A model generated the notes under the pieces. It saw only the letters and a program-made list of their open reading frames with translations, ran no database searches and was not told the origin of the DNA. Positions 32,415 through 41,540 of a stretch of 64,000 nucleotides of DNA are shown here, piece after piece. Within the stretch, counting starts at the first letter, position 1. The number at the start of each line of letters is the position of its first letter. This stretch comes from Vulcanimicrobiota bacterium. GTDB taxonomy: Bacteria > Vulcanimicrobiota > JAJTBE01. Both the position numbers and the translations under genes were made by a program. The DNA lies in assembly GCA_021107945.1 (NCBI GenBank), contig JAIORV010000028.1, positions 1 to 64,000 on the forward strand. The letters run 5' to 3'.

Positions 32415-33722
32415 ATGAAAGTAGCTCTTATTCACCCACATGATATGAAATACCACGGGGAGAGAGAAATAATGAACGACGTCTCCCATGTCGAGGGGTA
32501 TGAAAATTTCCCCGACCTGGGACTCCTCTCCATCGCTCCGCTTTTCGGCAAGGGATGGGAGATAAAATACATCGACGAGGATTACCTTGCACAAAACGAT
32601 CTCGCCCGCTCCTACCTCGATGAGAATTTCGACCTTGTATGTATTACTGCAATGAATCATCAGGCATATCAGGCGTATAGGATTGCAAAACACTTTAGAA
32701 CAAGGGGAATTTATACCGTTATGGGTGGCATGCACGCTTCCGCACTGCCTGATGAGGTGCTTGAAAATGTGGATACGGTTATCGTCGGAGAAGGCGAGGA
32801 AGCTTTTTCAGAGTTCCTCAAAGACTTTGTCTGGGGAAAAACAAAACGGATATACAGGGCGAAGGGAAACGCGGACCTCACATTATTCGCCTCACCTGCA
32901 TTTGAAATCGTCGAAAATCTTGAATGGTATAGCAAGTACCCACTCTTCGCCACAAGGGGATGCCCGCGCAACTGTGATTTCTGTTGCCTCGGCGAAGTAT
33001 ATGGGCATACATACAGGAAGAAAGATCCCTCCCAGGTGTTTGCCGAGATTCAGAATCTAAAAAAGCTGATACCTTCGCCGTTCATCTCGTTTGCCGATGA
33101 GAATATGCTCGTTGATAAAAAATGGAGCAGGCAACTTGCAAACGCTTTGAAGCCCCTCGATATAAAGTGGGAAGCATATTGTGATATATCGATTGCGGAA
33201 GACGATGAGCTTCTCGGACTTCTCAGGGAATCGGGATGTGTCGAGCTTATTATAGGATTCGAAACCGTCGATCCCCGGAATCTGGAAAAGGTGGAGCCCT
33301 GGAAGGCCAAAAAAATTAAGACATACGGTGAAGCTATAAGGAGGATCGAATCTCATGAAATTGGAGTTCTTGCATGTTTTGTCGTGGGATTCGATTATGA
33401 CGATAAGGATACATTCAAAAAACTCAGGGACTTTTTATGCGAAAACCCCGTATTCGAGCTTGATATCGCCGTCCTGACACCAATGCCCGGTACCAGGCTT
33501 CATTCAAGACTCAGGAAAGAAGGCAGATTATTCGAGGAGAAATGGGACGATTACACATGGTATAATGTGAATTTTAGTCCTGAAAACCTGACACCACAGG
33601 AAATCAAAGACGGCATAAAATGGGTGTTTGACGAATATGAGATAATGAAAAAAGCCGGCATCAAAGGTGACCTGTATTCAAAAATCGCTTCCCGTTTCCC
33701 GGATATGGAAGGCAGGAATTAG
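32415..33722 (+). CDS. B12-binding-domain radical SAM protein
   Basis: 435 residues. The N-terminal cobalamin-binding-type Rossmann domain (1-140) has 'FPDLGLLSIAPLF', 'FDLVCITAMNHQAYQAYRIAKHF' and 'YTVMGGMHASALPDEVLENVDTVIVGEGE', as in B12-rSAM enzymes. The radical SAM motif is RGCPRNCDFCCLG (about 180-192), followed by 'ELIIGFETVDPRNLE' and 'VLACFVVGFDYDDKDTF'. Members include methylases and ring-forming enzymes (HpnP, BchE-like). GGAAAGGA before the ATG. It is the last gene of the 26844-33722 cluster. Confidence 0.88.
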   Translation: MKVALIHPHDMKYHGEREIMNDVSHVEGYENFPDLGLLSIAPLFGKGWEIKYIDEDYLAQNDLARSYLDENFDLVCITAMNHQAYQAYRIAKHFRTRGIYTVMGGMHASALPDEVLENVDTVIVGEGEEAFSEFLKDFVWGKTKRIYRAKGNADLTLFASPAFEIVENLEWYSKYPLFATRGCPRNCDFCCLGEVYGHTYRKKDPSQVFAEIQNLKKLIPSPFISFADENMLVDKKWSRQLANALKPLDIKWEAYCDISIAEDDELLGLLRESGCVELIIGFETVDPRNLEKVEPWKAKKIKTYGEAIRRIESHEIGVLACFVVGFDYDDKDTFKKLRDFLCENPVFELDIAVLTPMPGTRLHSRLRKEGRLFEEKWDDYTWYNVNFSPENLTPQEIKDGIKWVFDEYEIMKKAGIKGDLYSKIASRFPDMEGRN

Positions 33723-33738
33723 GGGGCAGGAAAAGAGG

Positions 33739-33965
33739 AATATAGGAATTTTAACCTCTAAGGAAATAAGGAAATAAGGAAAATGGAGGGTGGAGGACAG
33801 ATGCCGGAAGCCAGAGGCCGGATCTGTAGGAGGGACGTCTCGTCCCGATAGACGGAGAATGGATAATGGAGGCCGGATTTCGTTTCTCAATTCCCATTTC
33901 TATTACCGGTAGCGGAGGTTTTTAAACCTCCCATGAGATTGTCCCCCGGTTTTAACCCGGGGGAA
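33739..33965. repeat. Composite dispersed repeat plus hairpins
   Basis: It is made of: ACCTCTAAGGAAATAAGGAAATAAGGA (33754-33780), ATGCCGGAAGCCAGAGGCCGG, and a TAGGAGGG REP-like palindrome (33823-33853); the whole series recurs inverted at 47925-48030. It is followed by GTAGCGGAGGTTTTTAAACC (33907-33930) and a strong CCCCCGGTTTTAACCCGGGGG hairpin (about 33945-33965) that could terminate transcription from both sides. Confidence 0.8.
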
Positions 33966-33990
33966 GAGAGGAATCCCAACTCCCGGATTC

Positions 33991-35247
33991 TTATTTTCTC
34001 TTCGAAAACCTGACGCTTGCATCCTCAATTATCGCTCTGGAGCGTGTTCTGAGCCAGACTGCCATTACAATGGAAAAGATCAGGAGAATCATTATGCCTA
34101 CTCGCAGGGACCTGACATTGTCCTGAACATCAACTGGTAACAGGGCAAGGTTAATATTGACCAGGCCAACCTGGGAAATAAGGGCAACCCAGAATATCAA
34201 TGCAAAGAAATTACTGTAATTGAGCAAACCCTGCGACCTTGTCTGAACAGCTTCCTGCTCCAGATGCATCTCATCAATCTGGGAGACCACTTTTCTCATT
34301 TTCTTTATGAGGGCGTCTATGTCTTCAACTTCCCACTCGGATAAAATCTTATTGAATTCGTCGGGAGACTTGTTGCTGAGTCCTATGATCATGAAAAAGA
34401 TGACCATTATAATCAGACCGCCGGCAATACTTGTGGCCGGAATCATCATGAAATTGGGATCTTTGAAGGCGACATATACCATGAGGGCGATAACGCCCAT
34501 AATAATCAGAAAAATATAAGGCTTTATGAGGAATTTGGCGAAGTTTCTTGCGAAATGATAAAAACCGCCTTCCTTGAGCCTGACAGCCGTGGCGAACCCG
34601 CTCCTCGCTTCCAGGTTCTTGGAATCATAATGAAGCGCTTTTGCAAATTGATCCATCGAATTTGATAGATAATCGTTATGTAGATAGTATTCGCCAATTT
34701 TGTTATAGGGAAAAACGGTTTCTTTATTATAAGGGAATGGAGGCTCATAGACAAGGTCGTCAATACCTTCAAGGAACTCCTTCTGCTTGGCGCTGCGAAT
34801 GACTTCTTTGAGTTTTGGCGTGTCCTCGTTCAGTCTCTTGGCCTTGTATGCGGCATCAAGGGCATCATCAAAACGACCGCGATGAATTAAAAAGGTTGCA
34901 TATTCAATATGATAAAGAGGTTCATTGGGGATATATCGAATAGCCTTCCTGATGTTTTCTTCCGCCCCTTCCATGTCCCCCGAATTCCACTGGACAATAC
35001 CGAGAAGGAACTTGTGGTAATAATTGTCCTTATCCTTGGCAATTGCCGTTTGTATGGCAATATCTGCTCCTTTTAAATCACCCAGGCCTCTCAATGCAAG
35101 TGCTTTGTAATGAAGCGCCAATGGAAATTCACTCCGCAACTTAAGTGCCTGCTTGGTGAAAACCAACATTCTCTCATAATTCTTGAGTTTGAAATTTGCA
35201 TAGGCCATCAAGAGGGCGTCTTCGGTTGTGGTGGCTTTTGGTTCCAT
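33991..35247 (-). CDS. TPR protein with four C-terminal transmembrane helices
   Basis: 418 residues. Residues 1-235 contain about five tetratricopeptide repeats ('PLALHYKALALRGLGDLKGADIAI' type). Four transmembrane helices follow, near 243-262, 268-290, 342-360 and 380-400, with a charged coiled-coil segment between the pairs ('EWEVEDIDALIKKMRKVVSQIDEMHLEQEA'). It has no signal peptide, so the TPR part should be cytoplasmic and the protein an inner-membrane scaffold. I do not recognise the family. It is divergent from uvrB. Confidence 0.7.
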   Translation of the reverse strand: MEPKATTTEDALLMAYANFKLKNYERMLVFTKQALKLRSEFPLALHYKALALRGLGDLKGADIAIQTAIAKDKDNYYHKFLLGIVQWNSGDMEGAEENIRKAIRYIPNEPLYHIEYATFLIHRGRFDDALDAAYKAKRLNEDTPKLKEVIRSAKQKEFLEGIDDLVYEPPFPYNKETVFPYNKIGEYYLHNDYLSNSMDQFAKALHYDSKNLEARSGFATAVRLKEGGFYHFARNFAKFLIKPYIFLIIMGVIALMVYVAFKDPNFMMIPATSIAGGLIIMVIFFMIIGLSNKSPDEFNKILSEWEVEDIDALIKKMRKVVSQIDEMHLEQEAVQTRSQGLLNYSNFFALIFWVALISQVGLVNINLALLPVDVQDNVRSLRVGIMILLIFSIVMAVWLRTRSRAIIEDASVRFSKRK

Positions 35248-35397
35248 ATCCTCATAACTCTTTCTTATTTATTACCATGGGAGGATTTACAGCTATCGAA
35301 GGTATATTTCTTACTTAAAATAGATTTTCCTTTAATAACTTCATTGCTTGGCCTTAAATAAGTAAAAAATCGTTATTTTATTTTGGAAGTGAGTAAA

Positions 35398-37413
35398 ATG
35401 TCGGATTTCAAATTACATTCTCCTTACCCGCCCAAGGGAGATCAGGAAAAAGCTATAGAGGATCTTGCACATAGTGTTGTCACTGGAAATAGGCAACAAA
35501 CCCTGCTGGGAGTTACAGGATCGGGAAAAACATTTACTATGGCAAATGTCATTGAAAAAGTCGGCAAACCGGCGCTTATAATTTCACATAATAAGACTCT
35601 TGCCGCCCAGTTATGTACCGAATTCAGGGAGTTTTTCCCGAATAACCCGGTGGAGTATTTTGTCAGTTATTATGATTACTACCAACCGGAAGCCTATTTG
35701 CCGGCTTCTGATACATATATTGAAAAGGACTCCTCCATAAATAATGATATCGATCGTCTAAGACATGCCGCCACGCAGGCGGTGCTGGAAAGGGACGATG
35801 TCATTGTTGTCGCCAGTGTCTCCTGCATATATGGACTGGGGTCACCGGAGGATTACCAGGATTCGGTATTGTGGCTCTCAGAGGGTATCGAAACGGATCT
35901 GGAATCTATTCTGGAAAAACTCGTCAATATGCAATTCAACCGCACAACAATTCCACCGGAAAGGGGACAATTCAGACTCAGGGGAGAGATACTGGAGATT
36001 CACCCCGTTGACAAGGAGAGGATAATAAGGGCGGATTTCTTTGGCGATGAAATCGAGCAATTATCCGTCTATCACCCGGTTACCGGCGAAATCCTCAGCA
36101 ATCCAAAGAAAATATTTGTCTATCCCGCAAAGCACTTTATTACACCGGGTCCCAAAATTGCAAAGGCGATAAGGGCGATAGAAGATGAACTCAGAGAAAG
36201 AATACAATATTTCAGGGAGAGAAATATGCTCCTGGAAGCGCAGAGAATAGAGATGAAAACAAATTACGACCTGGAGCTTCTACAGGAACTAGGCTACTGC
36301 AACGGGATCGAAAATTACTCCCGGCATCTAACGGGACGTGCACCGGGACAGCCTCCAGCTACTTTAATCGACTATTTTCCGGATAATTTTCTCGTTTTTC
36401 TTGATGAGTCACATGTTACAATACCACAATTACATGGAATGCAGCATGGTGACAGAGGCAGAAAAAAGAACCTTATAGATCACGGATTTCGACTCCCCAG
36501 CGCATACGATAACCGCCCTCTCGCATTTGAGGAGTTCATGCAAAAAGTCCCCCAGCTTGTATATGTATCCGCAACGCCCGGAAAATACGAAACGAAAGAA
36601 TCCCCCGTGATTATCGAGCAAATCATCCGCCCGACAGGACTTGTTGACCCGGAGATAATTATCAGGCCCGTTACACACCAGGTGGATGACCTGATTGGAG
36701 AGGTCAAAAAGCGTGCCGCCAAAAACGAGAGGGTGCTTGTAACAACCCTTACGAAAAAAATGGCGGAGGATCTTGCAGATTACCTGGCACAGGTGAATAT
36801 ATCAACACGCTATCTCCATTCAAGTATTGACACGCTGGAGAGAATCGAGATACTCCGGGATCTGAGACTTGGCAAATTCGACTGCCTCGTGGGAGTAAAC
36901 CTGTTAAGGGAAGGACTCGACCTGCCGGAAGTAAGCCTTGTCGCGGTGCTGGATGCCGACAAGGAGGGGTTCCTCCGCTCCGAGACATCCCTGGTGCAGA
37001 CCATGGGCCGGGCGGCAAGGAATGTGAGCGGGACTGTAATATTATACGCCGACAATATCACCGGTTCCATAGAAAGAGCGGTAAGGGAAACCGAGAGAAG
37101 GCGCGGGATACAGTTGGCATATAATAAGGAGCATGGGATAATCCCCAAAACAATAAGAAAAGCTGTAAGGGATATATTAGAAGGTCTGACCCTTGGCGAA
37201 ACGGCGGATGTGTTAAAGGTGGAAAGGAAAGAAGAGTTGAGTGTTTCCGCCATCGAGAGACTCGTAAAAGATATTGAAAAAACAATGAAAGAAGCGGCAA
37301 AGCGAATGGAATTCGAAACCGCCGCCGCCCTCCGGGATGAGATGTTTGAATTAAGAAGAGAGATAAAAAAACGCATAGAATCAACCCCGGTGGGATTGAT
37401 AGAGGAGGACTGA
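35398..37413 (+). CDS. uvrB: Excinuclease ABC subunit B
   Basis: 671 residues, full length. Walker A is LLGVTGSGKTFTMANV, then 'YYDYYQPEAYLPASDTYIEKD' (the UvrB beta-hairpin region for damage recognition), 'VFLDESHVTIPQ', helicase motifs 'LLREGLDLPEVSLVAVLDAD' and 'QTMGRAARN', and the C-terminal UVR coiled coil 'MKEAAKRMEFETAAALRDEM'. It is the damage-verifying helicase of nucleotide excision repair. ATG at 35398 is preferred over TTG at 35383 because the ribosome site (GGAAGTGAG) lies between them. No SOS box was seen upstream. Confidence 0.97.
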   Translation: MSDFKLHSPYPPKGDQEKAIEDLAHSVVTGNRQQTLLGVTGSGKTFTMANVIEKVGKPALIISHNKTLAAQLCTEFREFFPNNPVEYFVSYYDYYQPEAYLPASDTYIEKDSSINNDIDRLRHAATQAVLERDDVIVVASVSCIYGLGSPEDYQDSVLWLSEGIETDLESILEKLVNMQFNRTTIPPERGQFRLRGEILEIHPVDKERIIRADFFGDEIEQLSVYHPVTGEILSNPKKIFVYPAKHFITPGPKIAKAIRAIEDELRERIQYFRERNMLLEAQRIEMKTNYDLELLQELGYCNGIENYSRHLTGRAPGQPPATLIDYFPDNFLVFLDESHVTIPQLHGMQHGDRGRKKNLIDHGFRLPSAYDNRPLAFEEFMQKVPQLVYVSATPGKYETKESPVIIEQIIRPTGLVDPEIIIRPVTHQVDDLIGEVKKRAAKNERVLVTTLTKKMAEDLADYLAQVNISTRYLHSSIDTLERIEILRDLRLGKFDCLVGVNLLREGLDLPEVSLVAVLDADKEGFLRSETSLVQTMGRAARNVSGTVILYADNITGSIERAVRETERRRGIQLAYNKEHGIIPKTIRKAVRDILEGLTLGETADVLKVERKEELSVSAIERLVKDIEKTMKEAAKRMEFETAAALRDEMFELRREIKKRIESTPVGLIEED

Positions 37414-37529
37414 TGGCGGAGGTTGGAAGTTGGAGGTTGGAGAATGGATAACGGATCCCGCTTCCCGCTTCTCGTCTCTCGCCTCCCGCATAATGCCTGC
37501 TGATCTGCACGGGGATTTTTTATCCCGTC

Positions 37530-37558
37530 TTGACAATGTAAATAGAATGTAGTAATGT
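37530..37558 (+). promoter_or_regulatory. Possible promoter of the MntA/HepT module
   Basis: TTGACA at 37530-37535, with a 17-base spacer to a weak TAATGT. It follows a CGGGGATTTTTTATCCCG hairpin (about 37510-37527) that may terminate uvrB. Match only. Confidence 0.4.
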
Positions 37559-37581
37559 TTTTTATGGTGGAGGTCAAACAA

Positions 37582-37875
37582 ATGCTTCATACACTTGAAC
37601 AATTGAGGTTAAGGCGATCTGAAATCCTCAATATTACAGACAAATGGGGAGCTTATAATGTCCGGGTATTTGGCTCATTTGCCCGGGGGGAGGCTGATGA
37701 GGACAGTGATATCGATCTTCTTGTCAACCTGAAACCAGGATTTACTTTGATGGATCTTGGGGGATTATTAATGGATTTACAGGAATTTCTGGGACGAAAA
37801 ATTGATGCAACCACCGATGGGGGTCTTCATTGGTATATAAAGGACAAGATCCTCAAGGAGGCGGTGAAATTATGA
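37582..37875 (+). CDS. MntA-type antitoxin (minimal nucleotidyltransferase)
   Basis: 97 residues. The nucleotidyltransferase motif is RVFGSFARGEADEDSDIDLLV (GSFxRGxxxxxSDxD), followed by a short helix-strand domain with a third acidic residue near 'RKIDATTDGG'. MntA antitoxins silence HEPN toxins by adding AMP to a Tyr near the active site. ATG at 37582 has GGAGG 8 bases upstream. The stop overlaps the start of the HEPN gene (ATGA at 37872-37875), the usual coupling in this module. Confidence 0.92.
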   Translation: MLHTLEQLRLRRSEILNITDKWGAYNVRVFGSFARGEADEDSDIDLLVNLKPGFTLMDLGGLLMDLQEFLGRKIDATTDGGLHWYIKDKILKEAVKL

Positions 37876-38204
37876 GGGACGATAAATTTTATCTGATCTA
37901 TATTCTGGAGAGTATAAAAGAATTGGAAGGCTATGTAGAAGGCGGAAAGGCAGAATTTGAAAAATCTCACCTGATTCAGGATGCATCTGCCAGGAAATTA
38001 CATGTCATCACTGAATCGACTCAGAGACTTTCGGATAAAATAAAGAATTCCCATGCCGAGGTAAACTGGAGGAGAATATCCGGTTTTAGAAATGTTATGG
38101 TCCACGACTATCTGGGTTTGGAGTTGAATGAGGTATGGAAAGTTATAAAAATAGACATTCCTCAATTAAAAAAAACTATAGAGAACCTTTTAAATGAAGT
38201 ATAG
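37872..38204 (+). CDS. HepT-type HEPN ribonuclease toxin
   Basis: 110 residues, all alpha-helical. The HEPN RNase motif is RNVMVHDY (R-x4-H-x-Y, about 77-84), with the Tyr that MntA modifies in characterised HepT/MntA pairs. The upstream 'LHVITESTQRLSDKI' helix is typical. It should form a dimer that cleaves RNA (tRNA in studied cases). It overlaps the MntA gene by 4 bases. Confidence 0.92.
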   Translation: MRDDKFYLIYILESIKELEGYVEGGKAEFEKSHLIQDASARKLHVITESTQRLSDKIKNSHAEVNWRRISGFRNVMVHDYLGLELNEVWKVIKIDIPQLKKTIENLLNEV

Positions 38205-38232
38205 TAAAAATTGAGTATAATCTATTATAACT

Positions 38233-39873
38233 TCACGTTTTGTCATTTCCCCTCGGTTGCCATAGTCTATCCTGAGAATTATAAGAATAATCCCGGGATA
38301 AAATCCTTTCTAACCTTTTGCAAATTGAACGATATTTTCCCTTCGTTAAATTATAATTATCGTTTTCTCCGCCGCAGGAAAATAATAAAGACGAAAAAGC
38401 TTGCCCGGATGAAAATTTTCTCTCTCGAACATTCGTTAAAACCGTTGACCGTGTATTTCTTCGAAGATTTTCGGCAAAGTCAAAGATTATTTTCGGGGTC
38501 AGCAGTTGAGTGTTTTCATCCAAAAAATCAAGGAGCCTCCTTGTTTGGGAGAGAATTAATCTACCCATTGCCAAATGATTTCCTGAACTCCCATACGCTT
38601 CCCGGTAGATTTTGAGATATTCATTCGTTCTCCTTGTTACTTGAGATCTTTCGTTTTCCTCCTTCGCATTCACATCCGCGCCTCTGGATATGAGGAGTTC
38701 GACTTCCTCTACATCCCCACTTCTTGCCGCTTTATGAAGTGGAGTCTCACCATCTTCGTCTCTTTTATTAACATCAATTGTTTCTGAATACCCTGTATTA
38801 ATACTTTTAACTTTTATTCGCTTGTTTCTGATTGATAAGGGATTTCGAGAAACTGTCGGTTTAACTTTTTTCCTCACAGGGATAGCGGATTTAGAACTAA
38901 TTAAGCTGCTTTGAGAAATAACTAAACCAGTCGGGGGAATCATTGATTTTTCTTTTAGCCGTGTATCCAGCATCTCCAGGATTATATCCGCCGACTCAGG
39001 CCTGTTGTCCCTGTTGAAATCGAGCATTGACATAATTATATCATTTAAATAATCGGGGACTTTCGAATTCAGCCCTTTTACCGACTCAAATTTAAATGGC
39101 TCACAGGAAGGATCCTGGGGATCGACTCCCGTTAAAAGGAAGTGCATCATTGCCCCCAGGGAATACAGGTCGCTTCGGGGGTCTGTAAATCCCTTATATT
39201 GCTCCGGTGAGGAGTAACCGGGAGTGCCGATGAGGGTTCCCTTTGTTTGAGGCATGAACAATCGTGCGATTCCAAAGTCTATCAGGAATATGGTTTTATT
39301 CTGAATCATGACGTTGGAAGGTTTCATGTCACGGTATATCACGGGAGGCTTCTGTGAGTGGAGATAGGAGAGAATACTGAGAATTTGCCGGAAATAATTG
39401 AGAGATTCGTCAATAGGGAGAGGATTTTTTATCAATTCATTCATCAAAGTTTCCAGGTCTTCACCTTCGATGAATGTCATAACAAGGAAATGAGCAGGTT
39501 TACCGGAATCGGGATCATTTCCAATAAAAAAATCGCTCACATTGGGAAGTCCGCCATGATGGAGTTTTGACAGAATACGCGATTCCTCAAGGAATCTTCT
39601 TTTAGCATATTTTTCCCCTTCAGGATCTCCAATGACAGGGATCAGCTTTTTAACGGCGACCGATATATCAAGGCGGGTATCGTGAGCTTTATATATACAT
39701 CCCATATTGCCGGATTTTATAACGGCTTTTATTTCGTAGCGATTATCAAGAAGGCGAAACTTTTGAGTTCCCTTATTCGGGAGTTGTTTGATTTGTTCTC
39801 CGCATCTAAAGCAAAAGTATGCCTCGTCAGGATTCTCAGCGCCGCAATCATTACAATATACAGACAAATTCAA
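38233..39873 (-). CDS. Ser/Thr protein kinase with zinc ribbon and one ankyrin repeat
   Basis: 546 residues. Zinc ribbon at 7-26 (CNDC ... CFRC). The Hanks-type kinase domain is about 45-305: Gly loop 'KSGNMGCIYKA', Lys in 'VAVKKL', catalytic loop 'VIYRDMKPSNVM' (the Tyr-Arg-Asp variant common in bacteria), 'FLIDFGIAR' and 'GTPGYSSPEQ'. A linker follows, then one clear ankyrin repeat 'DGETPLHKAARSGDVEEVELLISRGADVNAKEE' region (about 374-406). The last 140 residues have no ankyrin pattern, are rich in Ser/Arg/Asn, and look unlike the rest; the 3' end may be frameshifted or decayed. TTG start. Confidence 0.85.
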   Translation of the reverse strand: MNLSVYCNDCGAENPDEAYFCFRCGEQIKQLPNKGTQKFRLLDNRYEIKAVIKSGNMGCIYKAHDTRLDISVAVKKLIPVIGDPEGEKYAKRRFLEESRILSKLHHGGLPNVSDFFIGNDPDSGKPAHFLVMTFIEGEDLETLMNELIKNPLPIDESLNYFRQILSILSYLHSQKPPVIYRDMKPSNVMIQNKTIFLIDFGIARLFMPQTKGTLIGTPGYSSPEQYKGFTDPRSDLYSLGAMMHFLLTGVDPQDPSCEPFKFESVKGLNSKVPDYLNDIIMSMLDFNRDNRPESADIILEMLDTRLKEKSMIPPTGLVISQSSLISSKSAIPVRKKVKPTVSRNPLSIRNKRIKVKSINTGYSETIDVNKRDEDGETPLHKAARSGDVEEVELLISRGADVNAKEENERSQVTRRTNEYLKIYREAYGSSGNHLAMGRLILSQTRRLLDFLDENTQLLTPKIIFDFAENLRRNTRSTVLTNVRERKFSSGQAFSSLLFSCGGENDNYNLTKGKYRSICKRLERILSRDYSYNSQDRLWQPRGNDKT

Positions 39874-40214
39874 TCCCCCATATCTGGAAAAATTAATGAC
39901 ATGTATTTCTTGGGAATGTATGTTGTGTCCTTTATTAATATTTATCAGGAGTTACGCAAACGTCATTCCGATCAATTTATTTTTCTTTTCGCCATGAAAA
40001 GACATAAAAAAGAAACACTAAACCCAACTTTGTAGGAGTGGCATCTTGTCACAATAATCGAGGTTGGAAGCCTCTCCTGCAGTTAGAGGTCTGAATAAAC
40101 TCAAAATAAAAGATTGGAAATTGGATCCAACTTCCAACCTCAAACTTCCATCTTCTTCTCCGTGCCCTTCGTGTCTCCGTGGTAAATCCGGCCTCCGTTT
40201 TCCGTTTTCCGTTC
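39874..40214. other. Intergenic region with REP-like repeats
   Basis: 341 bases. It contains 'CAGGAGTTACGCAAACGTCATTCCGA' sequence (about 39949-39974, which recurs at 42876-42901), a TGTAGGAG...CTCTCCTGCA palindromic REP-like block (40033-40083, similar to 22095-22160), and the 'CCTTCGTGTCTCCGTGGTAAAT' phrase also seen near 52775. No gene. Confidence 0.65.
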
Positions 40215-41069
40215 CTATTTCACCATGAAATCCATCAACATATCCCTTGTTTCCTCGTCAACGGCAACAGCGGCGTCGAGAATATCATTGACGGTTGCCA
40301 TTGTTTCTTTTACCGGGTTCGCCTTTCTCTCCAGGAACTTATACTCGTAATGATTCCAGTTCAGGCATTCCACGAACTTGAATTTATCCGGTTCTTTCTC
40401 GGATTTCAGGGCGAAGTTTTTCCATGCTGCCGCCTCCACGGGTAGAAGGTTGATTCGAAGCTGGACTTCCTCCGGATCGACCTGTTTGTTTTTCAACTCG
40501 TCTCTTCGATCCTGTATTTCTCCCCATCTTTCCCTGATCCAACCTGCCCTGTCAATTATCTGCGCCGGCGAAAAATCACGGATCGATTTGCCAAGAGGAT
40601 TTAGAAGAAGGAATATGGTTTTATCAAATTCCTCCAGAAATGGAATTACATGGTATGCTTTTGGATGATCGAGCATATCCGACAATACCGGGGCAAATAT
40701 CTCTATCTTCCTGAAATCCGAGTCTATTTCTTTATGCAGGAGAACCTGCCGGGTCTCTCGTACCAGGAAGAAGCTTGCGCGGTTATAAACCTCAAGCCAG
40801 CGACGATATTCCTTTCCCCCTATAAGGTAAGGTTCCACATCCCCTTTCTCCGAGTCAACCCGAAAAATCGGATTGTCATCATCAAATGTCCTGTTCAGGT
40901 TAAGAAGCTCCCTGAGCATTATCGGGGATACATAAACGTCTTCCTCGGCTCTTGCCCCCTCTTTCCTGGCGCGGTAAGGGTCAATTGTTACTACATTATC
41001 ATGGAGAAGATCATGCACAATAGCTTTCCCCACCCCCGGAGCCCCCAGAATACATAGATTAACTTTCAT
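40215..41069 (-). CDS. Unrecognised P-loop-like protein
   Basis: 284 residues, soluble. The N-terminus MKVNLCILGAPGVGKAIVHDLL looks like a Walker A loop (GxxGxGK) but has Ala where Ser or Thr normally binds Mg. There is a possible Walker B-like 'FDKTIFLLLNPLG' near 150. The remainder is helical and charged, with 'WNHYEYKFLERKANPVKETMATVNDI' near the C-terminus. I do not recognise a family. ATG at 41069 has AAAGGAGG 7 bases upstream. It stands alone between the kinase and the glycine-rich array. Confidence 0.6.
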   Translation of the reverse strand: MKVNLCILGAPGVGKAIVHDLLHDNVVTIDPYRARKEGARAEEDVYVSPIMLRELLNLNRTFDDDNPIFRVDSEKGDVEPYLIGGKEYRRWLEVYNRASFFLVRETRQVLLHKEIDSDFRKIEIFAPVLSDMLDHPKAYHVIPFLEEFDKTIFLLLNPLGKSIRDFSPAQIIDRAGWIRERWGEIQDRRDELKNKQVDPEEVQLRINLLPVEAAAWKNFALKSEKEPDKFKFVECLNWNHYEYKFLERKANPVKETMATVNDILDAAVAVDEETRDMLMDFMVK

Positions 41070-41540
41070 ATTGCAACCTCCTTTAAAAACCAACATTTTA
41101 GATGTCCATAATAAAATATTTCTTCATATTCCCTTGTTAACCTTCTGCAATAAATGGTTAAATATTATATTTATTCACCACAGAGATCGTGGAGGACTCA
41201 GAGAATTTTCTTTTTTTCATCTCCGTACCTTCGTGCTTTTAACGTTCTTTATGGTTGAGAATTAAAGGCGAACATAAGGATTTGAGTAGTGAAGAAAATC
41301 CTTCCAATTCATAAGGCGCAATTACTATCTTATGTGAAATTGCCGGTAAGGATGTTGGATTTTTTATAAAATTTAATTTGCAGAAATAAACGTAATGATT
41401 GCAGGCATCATGTTATAAAATGGAAGATGGAGAAAAATGACGGGAAGGATTCTGCTGCAGCAGAACAAAATTTGAAGTATTAACAATAGTATGATATACT
41501 CGAAATCGCATGATTTGAAAAAGAGAATGGAGATAAAAAA
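41070..41540. other. AT-rich intergenic region
   Basis: 471 bases with no convincing gene. It contains a 'TTCACCACAGAGATCGTGGAGG' dispersed fragment near 41174-41200 and the promoter at 41472-41500. Confidence 0.6.
41472..41500 (+). promoter_or_regulatory. Sigma-70 promoter with extended -10
   Basis: TTGAAG at 41472-41477, a 17-base spacer, TATACT at 41495-41500, and TG at 41492-41493. It lies about 40 bases before the ATG of the next gene. Good match. Confidence 0.6.

Noticed and set aside
36749-37577. Minus-strand frames opposite uvrB
   Set aside because: Antisense to highly conserved uvrB; serine- and proline-rich shadow sequence.
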